Shown here: one piece after another, positions 43,103-51,240 of the stretch | Layout of the letters: every line of letters begins with the position of its first letter | Numbering within the stretch: the first letter of the stretch is position 1 | Origin: Streptomyces gardneri | Lineage (GTDB): Bacteria; Actinomycetota; Actinomycetes; Streptomycetales; Streptomycetaceae | Direction of reading: 5' to 3' | NCBI RefSeq assembly: GCF_006539185.1 | Contig: NZ_BJMN01000014.1 | Span: forward strand, 148,655 to 212,654 | Length of the DNA stretch: 64,000 nucleotides | Made by a program: the position numbers and the translations under genes | Notes under the pieces: model-generated | Told to the model about the DNA's origin: nothing | Database searches by the model: none | Seen by the model: the letters and a program-made list of their open reading frames with translations, nothing else

Positions 43103-43302
43103 TTCCCGCGTCGTTGGACACCTCGTCCAACCACGGACGGGTGATCCTTCCAACGAGGCGTATGAGCTGCGCCGACGCACCACTACACTTCTCAACAACA
43201 TACGCGTCAGGCCCACAGCGTCGTGCGCTTTCACGCGGCAAGCCCCCTCCACCGCCTGCGGCCGTCGGGACGGCCGTCCGCACTGGATCTGTGAGGACTC
43301 AC

Positions 43303-44892
43303 GTGAGCTCGAAACCTGTCGTACTCATCGCTGAAGAGCTGTCGCCCGCCACCGTCGACGCGCTGGGCCCGGACTTCGAGATCCGGCACTGCAACGGCGC
43401 GGACCGCGCCGAGCTGATCCCCGCCATCGCGGACGTGGACGCGATCCTGGTCCGTTCCGCGACCAAGGTCGACGCCGAGGCCCTCGCCGCCGCGAACAAG
43501 CTGCGGGTCGTCGCCCGTGCCGGTGTCGGTCTGGACAACGTCGACGTCTCCGCCGCCACCAAGGCCGGCGTCATGGTCGTCAACGCCCCGACCTCGAACA
43601 TCGTCACCGCCGCCGAGCTCGCCTGCGGTCTGCTCGTCGCCACCGCGCGCAACATCCCGCAGGCCAACACCGCGCTGAAGAACGGCGAGTGGAAGCGCAA
43701 CAAGTACACCGGCGTCGAGCTGAGCGAGAAGACCCTCGGTGTCGTCGGCCTCGGCCGCATCGGCGTCCTGGTCGCCCAGCGCATGTCCGCCTTCGGCATG
43801 AAGATCGTCGCGTACGACCCCTACGTGCAGCCGGCCCGCGCCGCCCAGATGGGGGTGAAGCTGCTGGCCCTGGACGAGCTCCTGGAGGTCGCGGACTTCA
43901 TCACCGTCCACCTGCCGAAGACCCCGGAGACCATCGGTCTCATCGGTGACGAGGCGCTGCACAAGGTCAAGCCCGCGGTCCGGATCGTGAACGCCGCGCG
44001 CGGCGGGATCGTGGACGAGGCGGCGCTGTACACCGCCCTCAAGGAGGGCCGGGTCGCCGGCGCGGGCCTCGACGTGTACGCGAAGGAGCCCTGCACGGAC
44101 TCCCCGCTCTTCGAGCTCGACCAGGTCGTGTGCACCCCGCACCTCGGCGCCTCCACGGACGAGGCCCAGGAGAAGGCCGGCATCGCCGTCGCCCGCTCGG
44201 TGCGCCTGGCGCTCGCGGGCGAGCTGGTCCCGGACGCGGTCAACGTCCAGGGCGGCGTCATCGCCGAGGACGTGAAGCCGGGTCTGCCGCTCGCCGAGAA
44301 GCTCGGCCGGATCTTCACCGCCCTCGCGGGCGAGGTCGCGGCCCGTCTCGACGTCGAGGTCTACGGCGAGATCACCCAGCACGATGTGAAGGTGCTCGAA
44401 CTCTCCGCGCTCAAGGGTGTGTTCGAGGACGTGGTCGACGAGACCGTGTCGTACGTCAACGCCCCGCTGTTCGCGCAGGAGCGCGGTGTCGAGGTCCGTC
44501 TGACGACGAGCTCCGAGTCGCCCGACCACCGCAACGTCGTCACCGTGCGCGGCACCCTCGCCAACGGCGAGGAGGTCGCGGTCTCCGGCACGCTGGCCGG
44601 CCCCAAGCACCTCCAGAAGCTCGTCGCGGTCGGCGACTACGACGTGGACCTGGCGTTCGCCGACCACATGGTCGTGCTGCGCTACGAGGACCGCCCGGGC
44701 GTCGTCGGCACGGTCGGCCGGATCCTCGGCGAGGCCGGTCTGAACATCGCGGGCATGCAGGTCTCCCGCGCGGAGGAGGGCGGCGAGGCGCTCGTCGTGC
44801 TCACCGTGGACGACACGGTGCCGACGACCGTCCTGGCGGAGATCGCCGAGGAGATCGGCGCCGCATCGGCCCGCTCGGTCAACCTGATCTGA
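43303..44892 (+). CDS. serA: D-3-phosphoglycerate dehydrogenase
   Basis: First enzyme of serine synthesis, oxidising 3-phosphoglycerate, 529 aa. It is the long actinobacterial type: substrate and NAD domains (VVGLGRIGVLVAQRM; Arg in NAARGGIVDEAAL; His in CTPHLGASTDEAQ), an intervening ASB domain (about 315-450), and a C-terminal ACT domain (VLRYEDRPGVVGTVGRILG) through which serine inhibits related enzymes. The GTG at 43303 has GAGGA five bases upstream; in-frame sequence further upstream looks non-coding. A short hairpin CCCTG/CAGGG follows the stop at 44893-44906. Confidence 0.94.
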   Translation: MSSKPVVLIAEELSPATVDALGPDFEIRHCNGADRAELIPAIADVDAILVRSATKVDAEALAAANKLRVVARAGVGLDNVDVSAATKAGVMVVNAPTSNIVTAAELACGLLVATARNIPQANTALKNGEWKRNKYTGVELSEKTLGVVGLGRIGVLVAQRMSAFGMKIVAYDPYVQPARAAQMGVKLLALDELLEVADFITVHLPKTPETIGLIGDEALHKVKPAVRIVNAARGGIVDEAALYTALKEGRVAGAGLDVYAKEPCTDSPLFELDQVVCTPHLGASTDEAQEKAGIAVARSVRLALAGELVPDAVNVQGGVIAEDVKPGLPLAEKLGRIFTALAGEVAARLDVEVYGEITQHDVKVLELSALKGVFEDVVDETVSYVNAPLFAQERGVEVRLTTSSESPDHRNVVTVRGTLANGEEVAVSGTLAGPKHLQKLVAVGDYDVDLAFADHMVVLRYEDRPGVVGTVGRILGEAGLNIAGMQVSRAEEGGEALVVLTVDDTVPTTVLAEIAEEIGAASARSVNLI

Positions 44893-44911
44893 CCCTGCTC
44901 GCAGGGATGTG

Positions 44912-44956
44912 CCCGGTCGCTAGACATTCGTCTTACACGATTGTCTAGCGGCCGGG
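44912..44956. promoter_or_regulatory. 45-bp inverted repeat, probable TetR operator
   Basis: Arms of 20 bases (44912-44931 and 44937-44956) match at 18 of 20 positions around a CTTAC centre; the inner core is CGCTAGACA ... TGTCTAGCG. A TTACAC -35 candidate (44933-44938) and TACAGT -10 (44957-44962, spacer 18) overlap it, so a bound repressor would block the tetR promoter. Autoregulation is the natural reading. Confidence 0.75.
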
Positions 44957-44968
44957 TACAGTGCTGTC

Positions 44969-45550
44969 ATGGGACACAAGGAAGACCTGCTCGAAGGCGC
45001 GAAGCGCTGCCTCCTGGAGAAGGGGTACGGGCGCACCACGGCCCGCGACATCGTCGCCGCCTCGGGCACCAATCTCGCCTCCATCGGCTACCACTACGGC
45101 TCCAAGGACGCCCTGCTCCAGCAGGCCTTCCTCGCCCTCACCGAGGAGTGGGGCCAGCAGGTCGGCCCCGCGGGCAGCGGCGAGGAGAAGCGGGAGCTGC
45201 CGGCCGACCCGTATCAGCGCTTCCACGCCGTCTGGGAGCAGGTCATCGCCGCGGCCGGGCCCAGCCGGCCCGTCTGGAAGCTCCAGACCGAGATCGTCAC
45301 CCGGCTCGACGACGACGAGAAGCTCCGCGACGCGATCAAGGAGCCCCAGCGTGAGGGGCGCCTCGGCATGGCCGAGGGCTTCCTCGGCATCGACCCGGAG
45401 GCGGACCCGGAGAAGGCCCGGGTGGCGGGGCTGCTCTGCCAGGCCCTCGCGACCGGTGTGATGATCCAGTGGATGGTCGACCCGGAGACCGCGCCGAGCG
45501 CGGAGGACCTCACGGAGGGGCTCAAGGTCCTGATGGGGGAGCGGGACTGA
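44969..45550 (+). CDS. TetR-family transcriptional regulator
   Basis: 193-aa repressor-type regulator. The N-terminal HTH reads AKRCLLEKGYGRTTARDIVAASGTN with recognition helix LASIGYHYGSKDALL, standard for TetR. The ligand-binding half is helical (FHAVWEQVIAA, LLCQALATGVMIQWM). The ATG at 44969 lies six bases after TACAGT, so the message is probably leaderless and is covered by the large inverted repeat. No effector gene is immediately adjacent in the same direction; downstream genes are convergent. Ligand and further targets are unknown. Confidence 0.87.
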   Translation: MGHKEDLLEGAKRCLLEKGYGRTTARDIVAASGTNLASIGYHYGSKDALLQQAFLALTEEWGQQVGPAGSGEEKRELPADPYQRFHAVWEQVIAAAGPSRPVWKLQTEIVTRLDDDEKLRDAIKEPQREGRLGMAEGFLGIDPEADPEKARVAGLLCQALATGVMIQWMVDPETAPSAEDLTEGLKVLMGERD

Positions 45551-45597
45551 CGTACCGTCGGGCCGAGTGAAGTGCTGCCGCCCGTCGGCGTCGGGCC

Positions 45598-46455
45598 TCA
45601 CGCCCCCTTGCGGAAGCGCTCGCTCAGTTGGCGGCCCAGGGCCGGGGGGACGTGGCCCGACGGTGGGTCCTCTCCCAGGGCCCGGGCCAGGTCGACGGCG
45701 TACACGTCGACCGCCGACTCCGTGAGGTCCGCGAGGTTCCCCGCGGCGTCCCGGCCGCGCCGCCGGCCGAGCAGCAACAGGACGACACCGGCCAGGGCCG
45801 CCGGCCACCACTGGGCACCCAGGCAGAGATAGAGCAGGCCCCAGCCGCTCTGCGTCGAGGCGCTCGTCAGTGCCGCCCGCGCCGTGATCAGATCGTCCCG
45901 GCAGGGTTCCGGCAGCACGATCCACAGCCGCGGCCAGGTGAACGCGAAGTCGAGACCGTACTGGCCCTGGACCCGGACCCCCACGGAGCGCAGCCGGTCG
46001 CCGATCCAGGCGGGCCTGGCCGGCTCGGTGAGCGCGATGGCGTTACGGGCCTCGACGTGGGAGGCCTTGGCGGCCGCGGGGCCGGTCGCGACGGCGTCCT
46101 CCTCGGTGTTCCACCGGTGCCGGCGTCGCCGGACGAGCCCGCCGACCAGCCACCGCGGGCCGGAGGCCAGCCAGACCTTCTCGACCAGGGAGCCGAGCCC
46201 GCGCGCGAGCAGTCCGACCGCCGCCCCGATCAGCAGAAGCGCCGCCGCGAGGAGCAGTGCCGATACGGGGCGCCGGTCGTAGCCGGCCGCCAGGTCCTCG
46301 GCGGAGCTGCTCAACAGCCGCCAGTCGAGGGCGTGGCGGTGGCCGAGCACGGACGCCGCCGCGGCGAGCGCGGCGAACAGCGCGCCCGGCAGGGCGAGGA
46401 GTTGCACCCAGCGTTCCGCCAGGCTCTTGCCCAGCGCGGAAAGGAGGGTGTTCAT
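45598..46455 (-). CDS. Membrane protein of the CHAT locus, unknown function
   Basis: 285-aa membrane protein without a family I recognise. Hydrophobic segments are near residues 17-38 (LLALPGALFAALAAAASVL), 62-85 (ALLLAAALLLIGAAVGLLA) and 215-245 (GLLYLCLGAQWW then LAGVVLLLLG). Between the second and third lies a 120-residue soluble domain with a basic start (RRRRHRW) and a Trp/Pro-rich patch (FTWPRLWIVLPEP). The C-terminal 50 residues are soluble. Its ATG overlaps the stop of the small Cys-rich protein by ATGA, so the two are translationally coupled. It probably tethers or senses for the CHAT system; that is inference from position. Confidence 0.65.
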   Translation of the reverse strand: MNTLLSALGKSLAERWVQLLALPGALFAALAAAASVLGHRHALDWRLLSSSAEDLAAGYDRRPVSALLLAAALLLIGAAVGLLARGLGSLVEKVWLASGPRWLVGGLVRRRRHRWNTEEDAVATGPAAAKASHVEARNAIALTEPARPAWIGDRLRSVGVRVQGQYGLDFAFTWPRLWIVLPEPCRDDLITARAALTSASTQSGWGLLYLCLGAQWWPAALAGVVLLLLGRRRGRDAAGNLADLTESAVDVYAVDLARALGEDPPSGHVPPALGRQLSERFRKGA

Positions 46456-46802
46456 CCGAACATCAACGGTTCGCCGAGCACGGCGCACTCGTGCAGCGGG
46501 GCGCCCGGTGTGCGGTGCTCGCTGCGAGAGCACCGCCCGCCCGGGCAGATGTAGGAGCCGGCCGGTCGCGGCGCGGACTCCTGGCCGGGGAACGAGGCGT
46601 ACCCCCGAGGCCGCGACGGCAGGTCCAGGAGGGTGCGGACCGACTGCGTCACGGCGGCCGCAGGCCGGGTTCCCTCCCTCAACTCGACCAGGAGCCGCTC
46701 CAGTTCGGCCGACCGGCCCATGTTTCTCGCGAGTGTGCGCGCTTCCGTCAGCTCTGCGCAGAACCGCGCCAGCTCGTGAGCGTCCTCGGCGGTGATTTCC
46801 AC
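46452..46802 (-). CDS. Small protein with a C-terminal Cys-rich (zinc-ribbon-like) motif
   Basis: 116-aa protein. The first 60 residues are helical (DAHELARFCAELTEART, SAELERLLVELREG). The last 35 carry CPGGRCSRSEH and LHECAVLGEPL, spacing Cys-x4-Cys-x14-Cys with two His between, which suggests a metal site. The GTG at 46802 has GGAGG five bases upstream. It is divergent from the CHAT gene across a 59-base gap and overlaps the membrane protein gene. I cannot assign a family; small adaptor or sensor proteins of this size often accompany CHAT and other NTP-dependent conflict genes. Confidence 0.65.
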   Translation of the reverse strand: MEITAEDAHELARFCAELTEARTLARNMGRSAELERLLVELREGTRPAAAVTQSVRTLLDLPSRPRGYASFPGQESAPRPAGSYICPGGRCSRSEHRTPGAPLHECAVLGEPLMFG

Positions 46803-46861
46803 CCGTTCCTCCCCCTCACCCGACTTTCACGGAATAGTCTCATCGTTCATTCGGGAGAGTC

Positions 46862-49800
46862 GTGGATTCGTCTGGGTTCGTCTGGGTCCATCAACAGCCG
46901 GGGGGCGTCGTGAGTATCAGAGATCTCGCTTTGGGGCTGGAACAACGGCTCGCCACCTTCTACTCCAGTGGCGACCCGGAGCTCTTACGGGAACCGGAGG
47001 CGCAGCAGCTCGCGGACCGGCTGTACTACTCGGTCGACTGGTACGCCCCGGCCGAGGCGGCCGAGGGCGCACGGATGTTCAACGTCGCACTCCTGCTGGC
47101 GGGCTTCCACTGGCACCGCTGCGAGTACTTCGAGGAGGACATCTCGCGAGAGGACGCGACGCGCGCCACGTTCCTCTACAAGATGGTGTGTCAGGTGGCG
47201 CCGCACCTCGTCCCCGAGGTCGTGATGAGCGTCTACGTGCAGACCGGAGACCCCGTGGCCGACATGCGGACCGACAACCCACTGTCGGCGTACACACAGC
47301 TCGGCATCAACCTGCTCAAGGAGGCGGAGACGAAGGGGGATACGCGACTTCTCGACGACGCCGCCGAGCTGTGCCTGCTCACGGCGCGCGCGAACCCGCG
47401 GGAGGACGTGGTGAAGGCGGAGGCCCTCGTCACGCTCGGGAACATCCTCACCCGCAGATACGAGTTCATGGATGAGGAGGACGACCTGGAGCGCGCCCTC
47501 ATCGTCACGCGCGCGGCCGAAGACCTGATTCCGGAGGGCGACCCGTGCCGCCTCAAGTTCTGTTCGGGGCTCGGGCACATCGCGATCCGGATGTTCCAGC
47601 TCACAGGGGTCCTCGACTGGCTCGACGAAGCGGTCCGGGTACTGCGCGAGGGCGCGTACGAATCCCCCGGCGACGACACGCTCCGCGCCGCCGTCCTGAC
47701 CAACCTCACCGCCGCCCTGACCGCGCAGCACCAGGCCATCGGCCGGTTCGACGCGGCCACCGAGGCGCTCCAGGCGCAGTTCGAGGCCGTGGGCATCACT
47801 CCTCGTGACCATCCCGATCTGCCGAGCCGCCTGGTGAACCTGACGGACCTCATTCTTGGCCACCCCGGCAAGATCACGGCGGAAGCCGACCGGTACGACC
47901 TGGCGATCGGCCTGCTCGACGATGCCCTGTCCCTGCTCCCCGACGGTCACCCCGACCGGCCCGGTTGCCTGAACAGCCTGACCTCCGCGTACCAGGCCCG
48001 CTACCGACTGACGAACGAACCGCTCGACCTGGTCGCCGCCGCCGAGGCGGGCGTGTCGGCGGTCGAGGCCAGTGCGGTCGGTCACTACCGCCGGCCGATG
48101 ATGCTGATGGGGTTCGCCCAGTCCCTGAAGGCCTTCGCCGATCGCTTCCCGGGGTCCGGTGGGCTGCTCGACATGGCCGTGGCCGCGCTCCACGAGGCAT
48201 ACACGCTGCTTCCCGAGGGGCATCCGGACTGTGCGGATGTCCTCACCGGACTAGGGGCCATCCTGCGGGACCGGTTCACGACCGGCGGGAAGCCCGCCGA
48301 CCGCGACGGCGCCGTCCGAGCTCTGCGCGGGGCGGCCGCCGTCCTCTCCGCGTCGGCCCGGACCCGGGCGCGGGCGGCCTCGGCGGCGGGCGACATCCTC
48401 GCCGATGCCCAGGACTTCGCCGGCGCCACCGGCTCCTACGCCCTCGCCCTGGAGCAGCTCGAACTGACCGCCTGGCGCGGGCTGGGCCGCGCCGACCGGG
48501 AACGCCTGATCGCCGAGTTCCCCAGCCTGGCCGCGAACGCGGCGACCTGCGCCGTACGAGACGGAAAGCCGGAGCGAGCGGTGGAACTGCTCGAACAGGG
48601 CCGCGGCATCCTGATCGCCCAAGCCCTGGAGACTCGCACCGACCACTGGCAGCTGCGTGCCCTGGCGGGCGAACTCGCCGACCGGCTCGAACAGGTCCTC
48701 GGCGAGCTGGAGCGGCTGCCCGACAGCCCGTCCCGCACGGCGGGATGGGAGCCGCAGGACCACCGGCAGGCCGACGAGAGCCGCGCCGCCCTGGCCCGGC
48801 AGCGGGAGGAGGTCCTCAAGGAGATTCGTGCCCTGAGCGGACTCGAGGACTTCCTGCGGTCACCGTCCTTCGATGCCCTGCGCGCCGCCGCCGCACGCGG
48901 GCCCGTGGTGCTGCCCGTCGCGAGCACGTACGGCTGCTTCGTCCTCCTCCTCGCCGAGGACGGGGTGGAGGCGCTCCCGCTGGAAACGAGCGCCGAGGAA
49001 CTGGCGGGACGGGCCGTCACCCTCGCCGTGGCCCTCGATCCCGGTCATTCACCGTTCAAGGCGCGCAGTACAGTCCTGGACACCCTGGAGTGGCTGTGGG
49101 GCACCGTGGCCGAGCCGGTGCTGGGGGCCCTGGGCCGTACGGAGTCGATCGGCCCGGACGGAGATCCGCCCCGCGTGTGGTGGTGCCCCACCGGGATCTT
49201 CTCGCAGTTCCCGTTGCACGCCGCCGGGCGCGACCTCCCCGACGGTGGTGTAACGGTGTCCGACCGGGTCGTCTCCTCGTACACCCCGACGCTGCGGGCC
49301 CTGCTCCACGCCCGTGACCGGCCCCGGCTGTCGGCTGACGCGGACGGCCGGGGCCTCATCGTCTCCATGCCCTCCACCCCGGACTTCCGGGACCTCCCGG
49401 CCGCCGCGGACGAGGCCCGGGACCTGCGCGGGCGCCGCCCGGACGCCCGGCTCCTCACCGGCCCCGCCGCGACCGCCCCGACGGTCCTCGAGGCGCTCGC
49501 CGACTGCTCCTGGGTTCACTTCGCCTGTCACGGCACGCAGGACGTCGCGCAGCCCTCGCGCGGCGCGCTGATCCTGCACGACGGTCCGCTGACGCTGCGG
49601 GACATCGTGAACCTCCGGCTGCCGTACGCGGAGTTCGCGTACCTCTCCGCCTGTGAGACGTCACGCGGCGGGTTCGTCCTGGCGGACGAGGCGATCAGCT
49701 TCGCCGCCGCCGTCCAGGTGGCGGGTTTCCGGGATGTCGTCGGCACGCAGTGGTCCATCGACGACGTCCTCGCGCCGGAAGTCGCGGACCTCGTGTACGA

Positions 49801-49924
49801 GCACCTGTCCCGGCAGAGCGTCCCCGACCCCGGGGCCGCTCTGCACGAGGCGCTGCGCGCGGTGCGGGCACAGAAGCCGAACGCCGTGGCGAGCTGGGCG
49901 GCGTACGTCCACGTGGGGCCGTGA
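46862..49924 (+). CDS. TPR-CHAT protein (caspase-like protease)
   Basis: 1020-aa protein: TPR-like helical repeats to about residue 640, then a C-terminal CHAT domain of the caspase/separase clan. The catalytic pair is intact, His890 in HFACHG and Cys931 in LSACETSRGG; FPLHAAGR, VSSYTPTLRALL and VVGTQWSIDD are also typical. CHAT proteases usually await activation by partner proteins and then cut a specific substrate, often in defence or cell death. The codon for residue 42 is TTA (46985-46987), so translation should need the BldA tRNA. The start may be GTG 46910 instead; codons before it are AT-rich. Genes flanking this block are conserved core genes, suggesting insertion. Confidence 0.88.
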   Translation: MDSSGFVWVHQQPGGVVSIRDLALGLEQRLATFYSSGDPELLREPEAQQLADRLYYSVDWYAPAEAAEGARMFNVALLLAGFHWHRCEYFEEDISREDATRATFLYKMVCQVAPHLVPEVVMSVYVQTGDPVADMRTDNPLSAYTQLGINLLKEAETKGDTRLLDDAAELCLLTARANPREDVVKAEALVTLGNILTRRYEFMDEEDDLERALIVTRAAEDLIPEGDPCRLKFCSGLGHIAIRMFQLTGVLDWLDEAVRVLREGAYESPGDDTLRAAVLTNLTAALTAQHQAIGRFDAATEALQAQFEAVGITPRDHPDLPSRLVNLTDLILGHPGKITAEADRYDLAIGLLDDALSLLPDGHPDRPGCLNSLTSAYQARYRLTNEPLDLVAAAEAGVSAVEASAVGHYRRPMMLMGFAQSLKAFADRFPGSGGLLDMAVAALHEAYTLLPEGHPDCADVLTGLGAILRDRFTTGGKPADRDGAVRALRGAAAVLSASARTRARAASAAGDILADAQDFAGATGSYALALEQLELTAWRGLGRADRERLIAEFPSLAANAATCAVRDGKPERAVELLEQGRGILIAQALETRTDHWQLRALAGELADRLEQVLGELERLPDSPSRTAGWEPQDHRQADESRAALARQREEVLKEIRALSGLEDFLRSPSFDALRAAAARGPVVLPVASTYGCFVLLLAEDGVEALPLETSAEELAGRAVTLAVALDPGHSPFKARSTVLDTLEWLWGTVAEPVLGALGRTESIGPDGDPPRVWWCPTGIFSQFPLHAAGRDLPDGGVTVSDRVVSSYTPTLRALLHARDRPRLSADADGRGLIVSMPSTPDFRDLPAAADEARDLRGRRPDARLLTGPAATAPTVLEALADCSWVHFACHGTQDVAQPSRGALILHDGPLTLRDIVNLRLPYAEFAYLSACETSRGGFVLADEAISFAAAVQVAGFRDVVGTQWSIDDVLAPEVADLVYEHLSRQSVPDPGAALHEALRAVRAQKPNAVASWAAYVHVGP
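46867..46886 (+). repeat. 10-bp tandem repeat at the 5' end of the CHAT gene
   Basis: TTCGTCTGGG occurs twice in direct succession. It lies downstream of a TAGTCT -10 candidate (46835-46840) and either in the 5' leader (if translation starts at 46910) or in the first codons. A regulator site or a recent slippage duplication are both possible. Confidence 0.4.
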
Positions 49925-49943
49925 CCGACGTGGGGAGAGCCGG

Positions 49944-51056
49944 TCAGAGCCGGGCCGACTTCAGCGACATGTGGAGCAGGAGGCGGTCCTCGCCGTCGTC
50001 CAGATCCAGGCCCGTGAGCTGTTCGACCCGGGACAGCCGGTAGTAGAGGGTCTGCCGGTGGATGCCCAGGGCCGCCGCCGTGCGCCCTGCCTGGCCCGCG
50101 TTGTCGAGGAACACCTCGGCGGTGCGGGCCAGTTCGCTGTGGGCGGGGGTGAGCAGCGGTGCGACGGCGGGGTCGATCTCGGGGTGGTAGAGCGCCGCGA
50201 GCAGGCGGTACGGTCCGATCCCGGCCCACTCCGCGACCGGACCGAGCGTCGGCTGGGCCGTGGCGGCGCGGGCCGCCGTGCTGGCTTCGCGCCAGGCGGC
50301 CGGGAGCTCCGCGAGGCCCCGGCGGGGGCTCGCGATGCCGGCCGGCGTGGCGCCGCGCAGCCGCTCCGCGGCCGTGTGGGCGGGGGAGAGGTCCTCCGCC
50401 GTGCGCAGCCGTACGAGCACGGCGAGGGACTCGGCCTCGGGGAGGGTGGCGACCGCCGCCGCGCCGGGCACCGCCCGGATCGAGGGGGCCTCGCCCTGCC
50501 AGGGGGTCACGCAGACGACGGTGTGCAGCCCGTCCGCGCTGGGGCCCAGGGCCGCCCGGAGCGCGGCGACGGCCATGTCGCTCTGCCAGCCGCGCCCGGC
50601 GGTCAGGACCGCGACGAACTCGCGGGAGAGGTCGGCGTCCGCGCGCTCCTCGTCGGCGAGGAGCTCGCCGATCCGGGTGGCGACCTCCATCGCGGCCGTC
50701 AGCTGGGAGGGCGTGGGGCCGGGCTCGGCGTCCAGCAGCCAGACGTATCCGAGGACGACGCCCCGATGGCGTACGGGAAGACAGATCCGGTCCCGGAACA
50801 CCCCGGCGTCCGGGGCGGCCGGGATGTGGACCGGGGCCGTCGCCCGGGTGATGCCGAAGCCCTCGAACCAGGCGCGGACCGCCGGGGTCGACTTCCGGGT
50901 CAGGATCGACCGCGTCCGGACGGGGTCCATGGCGGTGTCGTCTTCGCTGTCGTGCGCCCCGAAGGCGATCAGCCCGAAGTCGCGGTTCTCCAGTGTCGCC
51001 GGGGTGGCGAGGAGTGCGGAGATCTCGTCGACCAGTTCTTGGTAATCGCCCTTCAC
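49944..51056 (-). CDS. PucR-family regulator, probably of proline degradation
   Basis: 370-aa regulator. The N-terminal two thirds form a GAF-like sensor region ([34 protein letters not shown]) and a variable domain; the C-terminus has the PucR HTH with [18 protein letters not shown] and [21 protein letters not shown]. It is divergent from the proline dehydrogenase gene, and homologues at this place in Streptomyces and related genera act as proline-responsive activators of the put genes. The GTG at 51056 follows GAGAAT (minus strand, 51063-51068) by six bases, so the message may be leaderless; longer versions lack support. Confidence 0.85.
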   Translation of the reverse strand: MKGDYQELVDEISALLATPATLENRDFGLIAFGAHDSEDDTAMDPVRTRSILTRKSTPAVRAWFEGFGITRATAPVHIPAAPDAGVFRDRICLPVRHRGVVLGYVWLLDAEPGPTPSQLTAAMEVATRIGELLADEERADADLSREFVAVLTAGRGWQSDMAVAALRAALGPSADGLHTVVCVTPWQGEAPSIRAVPGAAAVATLPEAESLAVLVRLRTAEDLSPAHTAAERLRGATPAGIASPRRGLAELPAAWREASTAARAATAQPTLGPVAEWAGIGPYRLLAALYHPEIDPAVAPLLTPAHSELARTAEVFLDNAGQAGRTAAALGIHRQTLYYRLSRVEQLTGLDLDDGEDRLLLHMSLKSARL

Positions 51057-51112
51057 AGCGCCATTCTCGCACCCCTTCAGACATGTGTATGAGATGCCGC
51101 GCACGGATGCGT

Positions 51113-51146
51113 GACAGCTGTCGATGGCAGAGGATCGGAGCGATCC
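51113..51146. promoter_or_regulatory. Two palindromes between the PucR gene and the proline dehydrogenase gene
   Basis: GACAGCTGTC (51113-51122) and GGATCG-GAG-CGATCC (51132-51146) lie in the 184-base divergent region, about 57-90 bases upstream of the PucR start and about 95-128 upstream of the proline dehydrogenase start. They are good candidates for the binding sites of the PucR regulator. Confidence 0.5.
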
Positions 51147-51240
51147 ATAGGTTTCACGGTGGTTCTCCGTGCTGTTCCCGTTTTCTTACGAAAGATCGGG
51201 TAGAGCACCCTTCGTCACCCTGTCCTTCTGGAGGTGCCCC

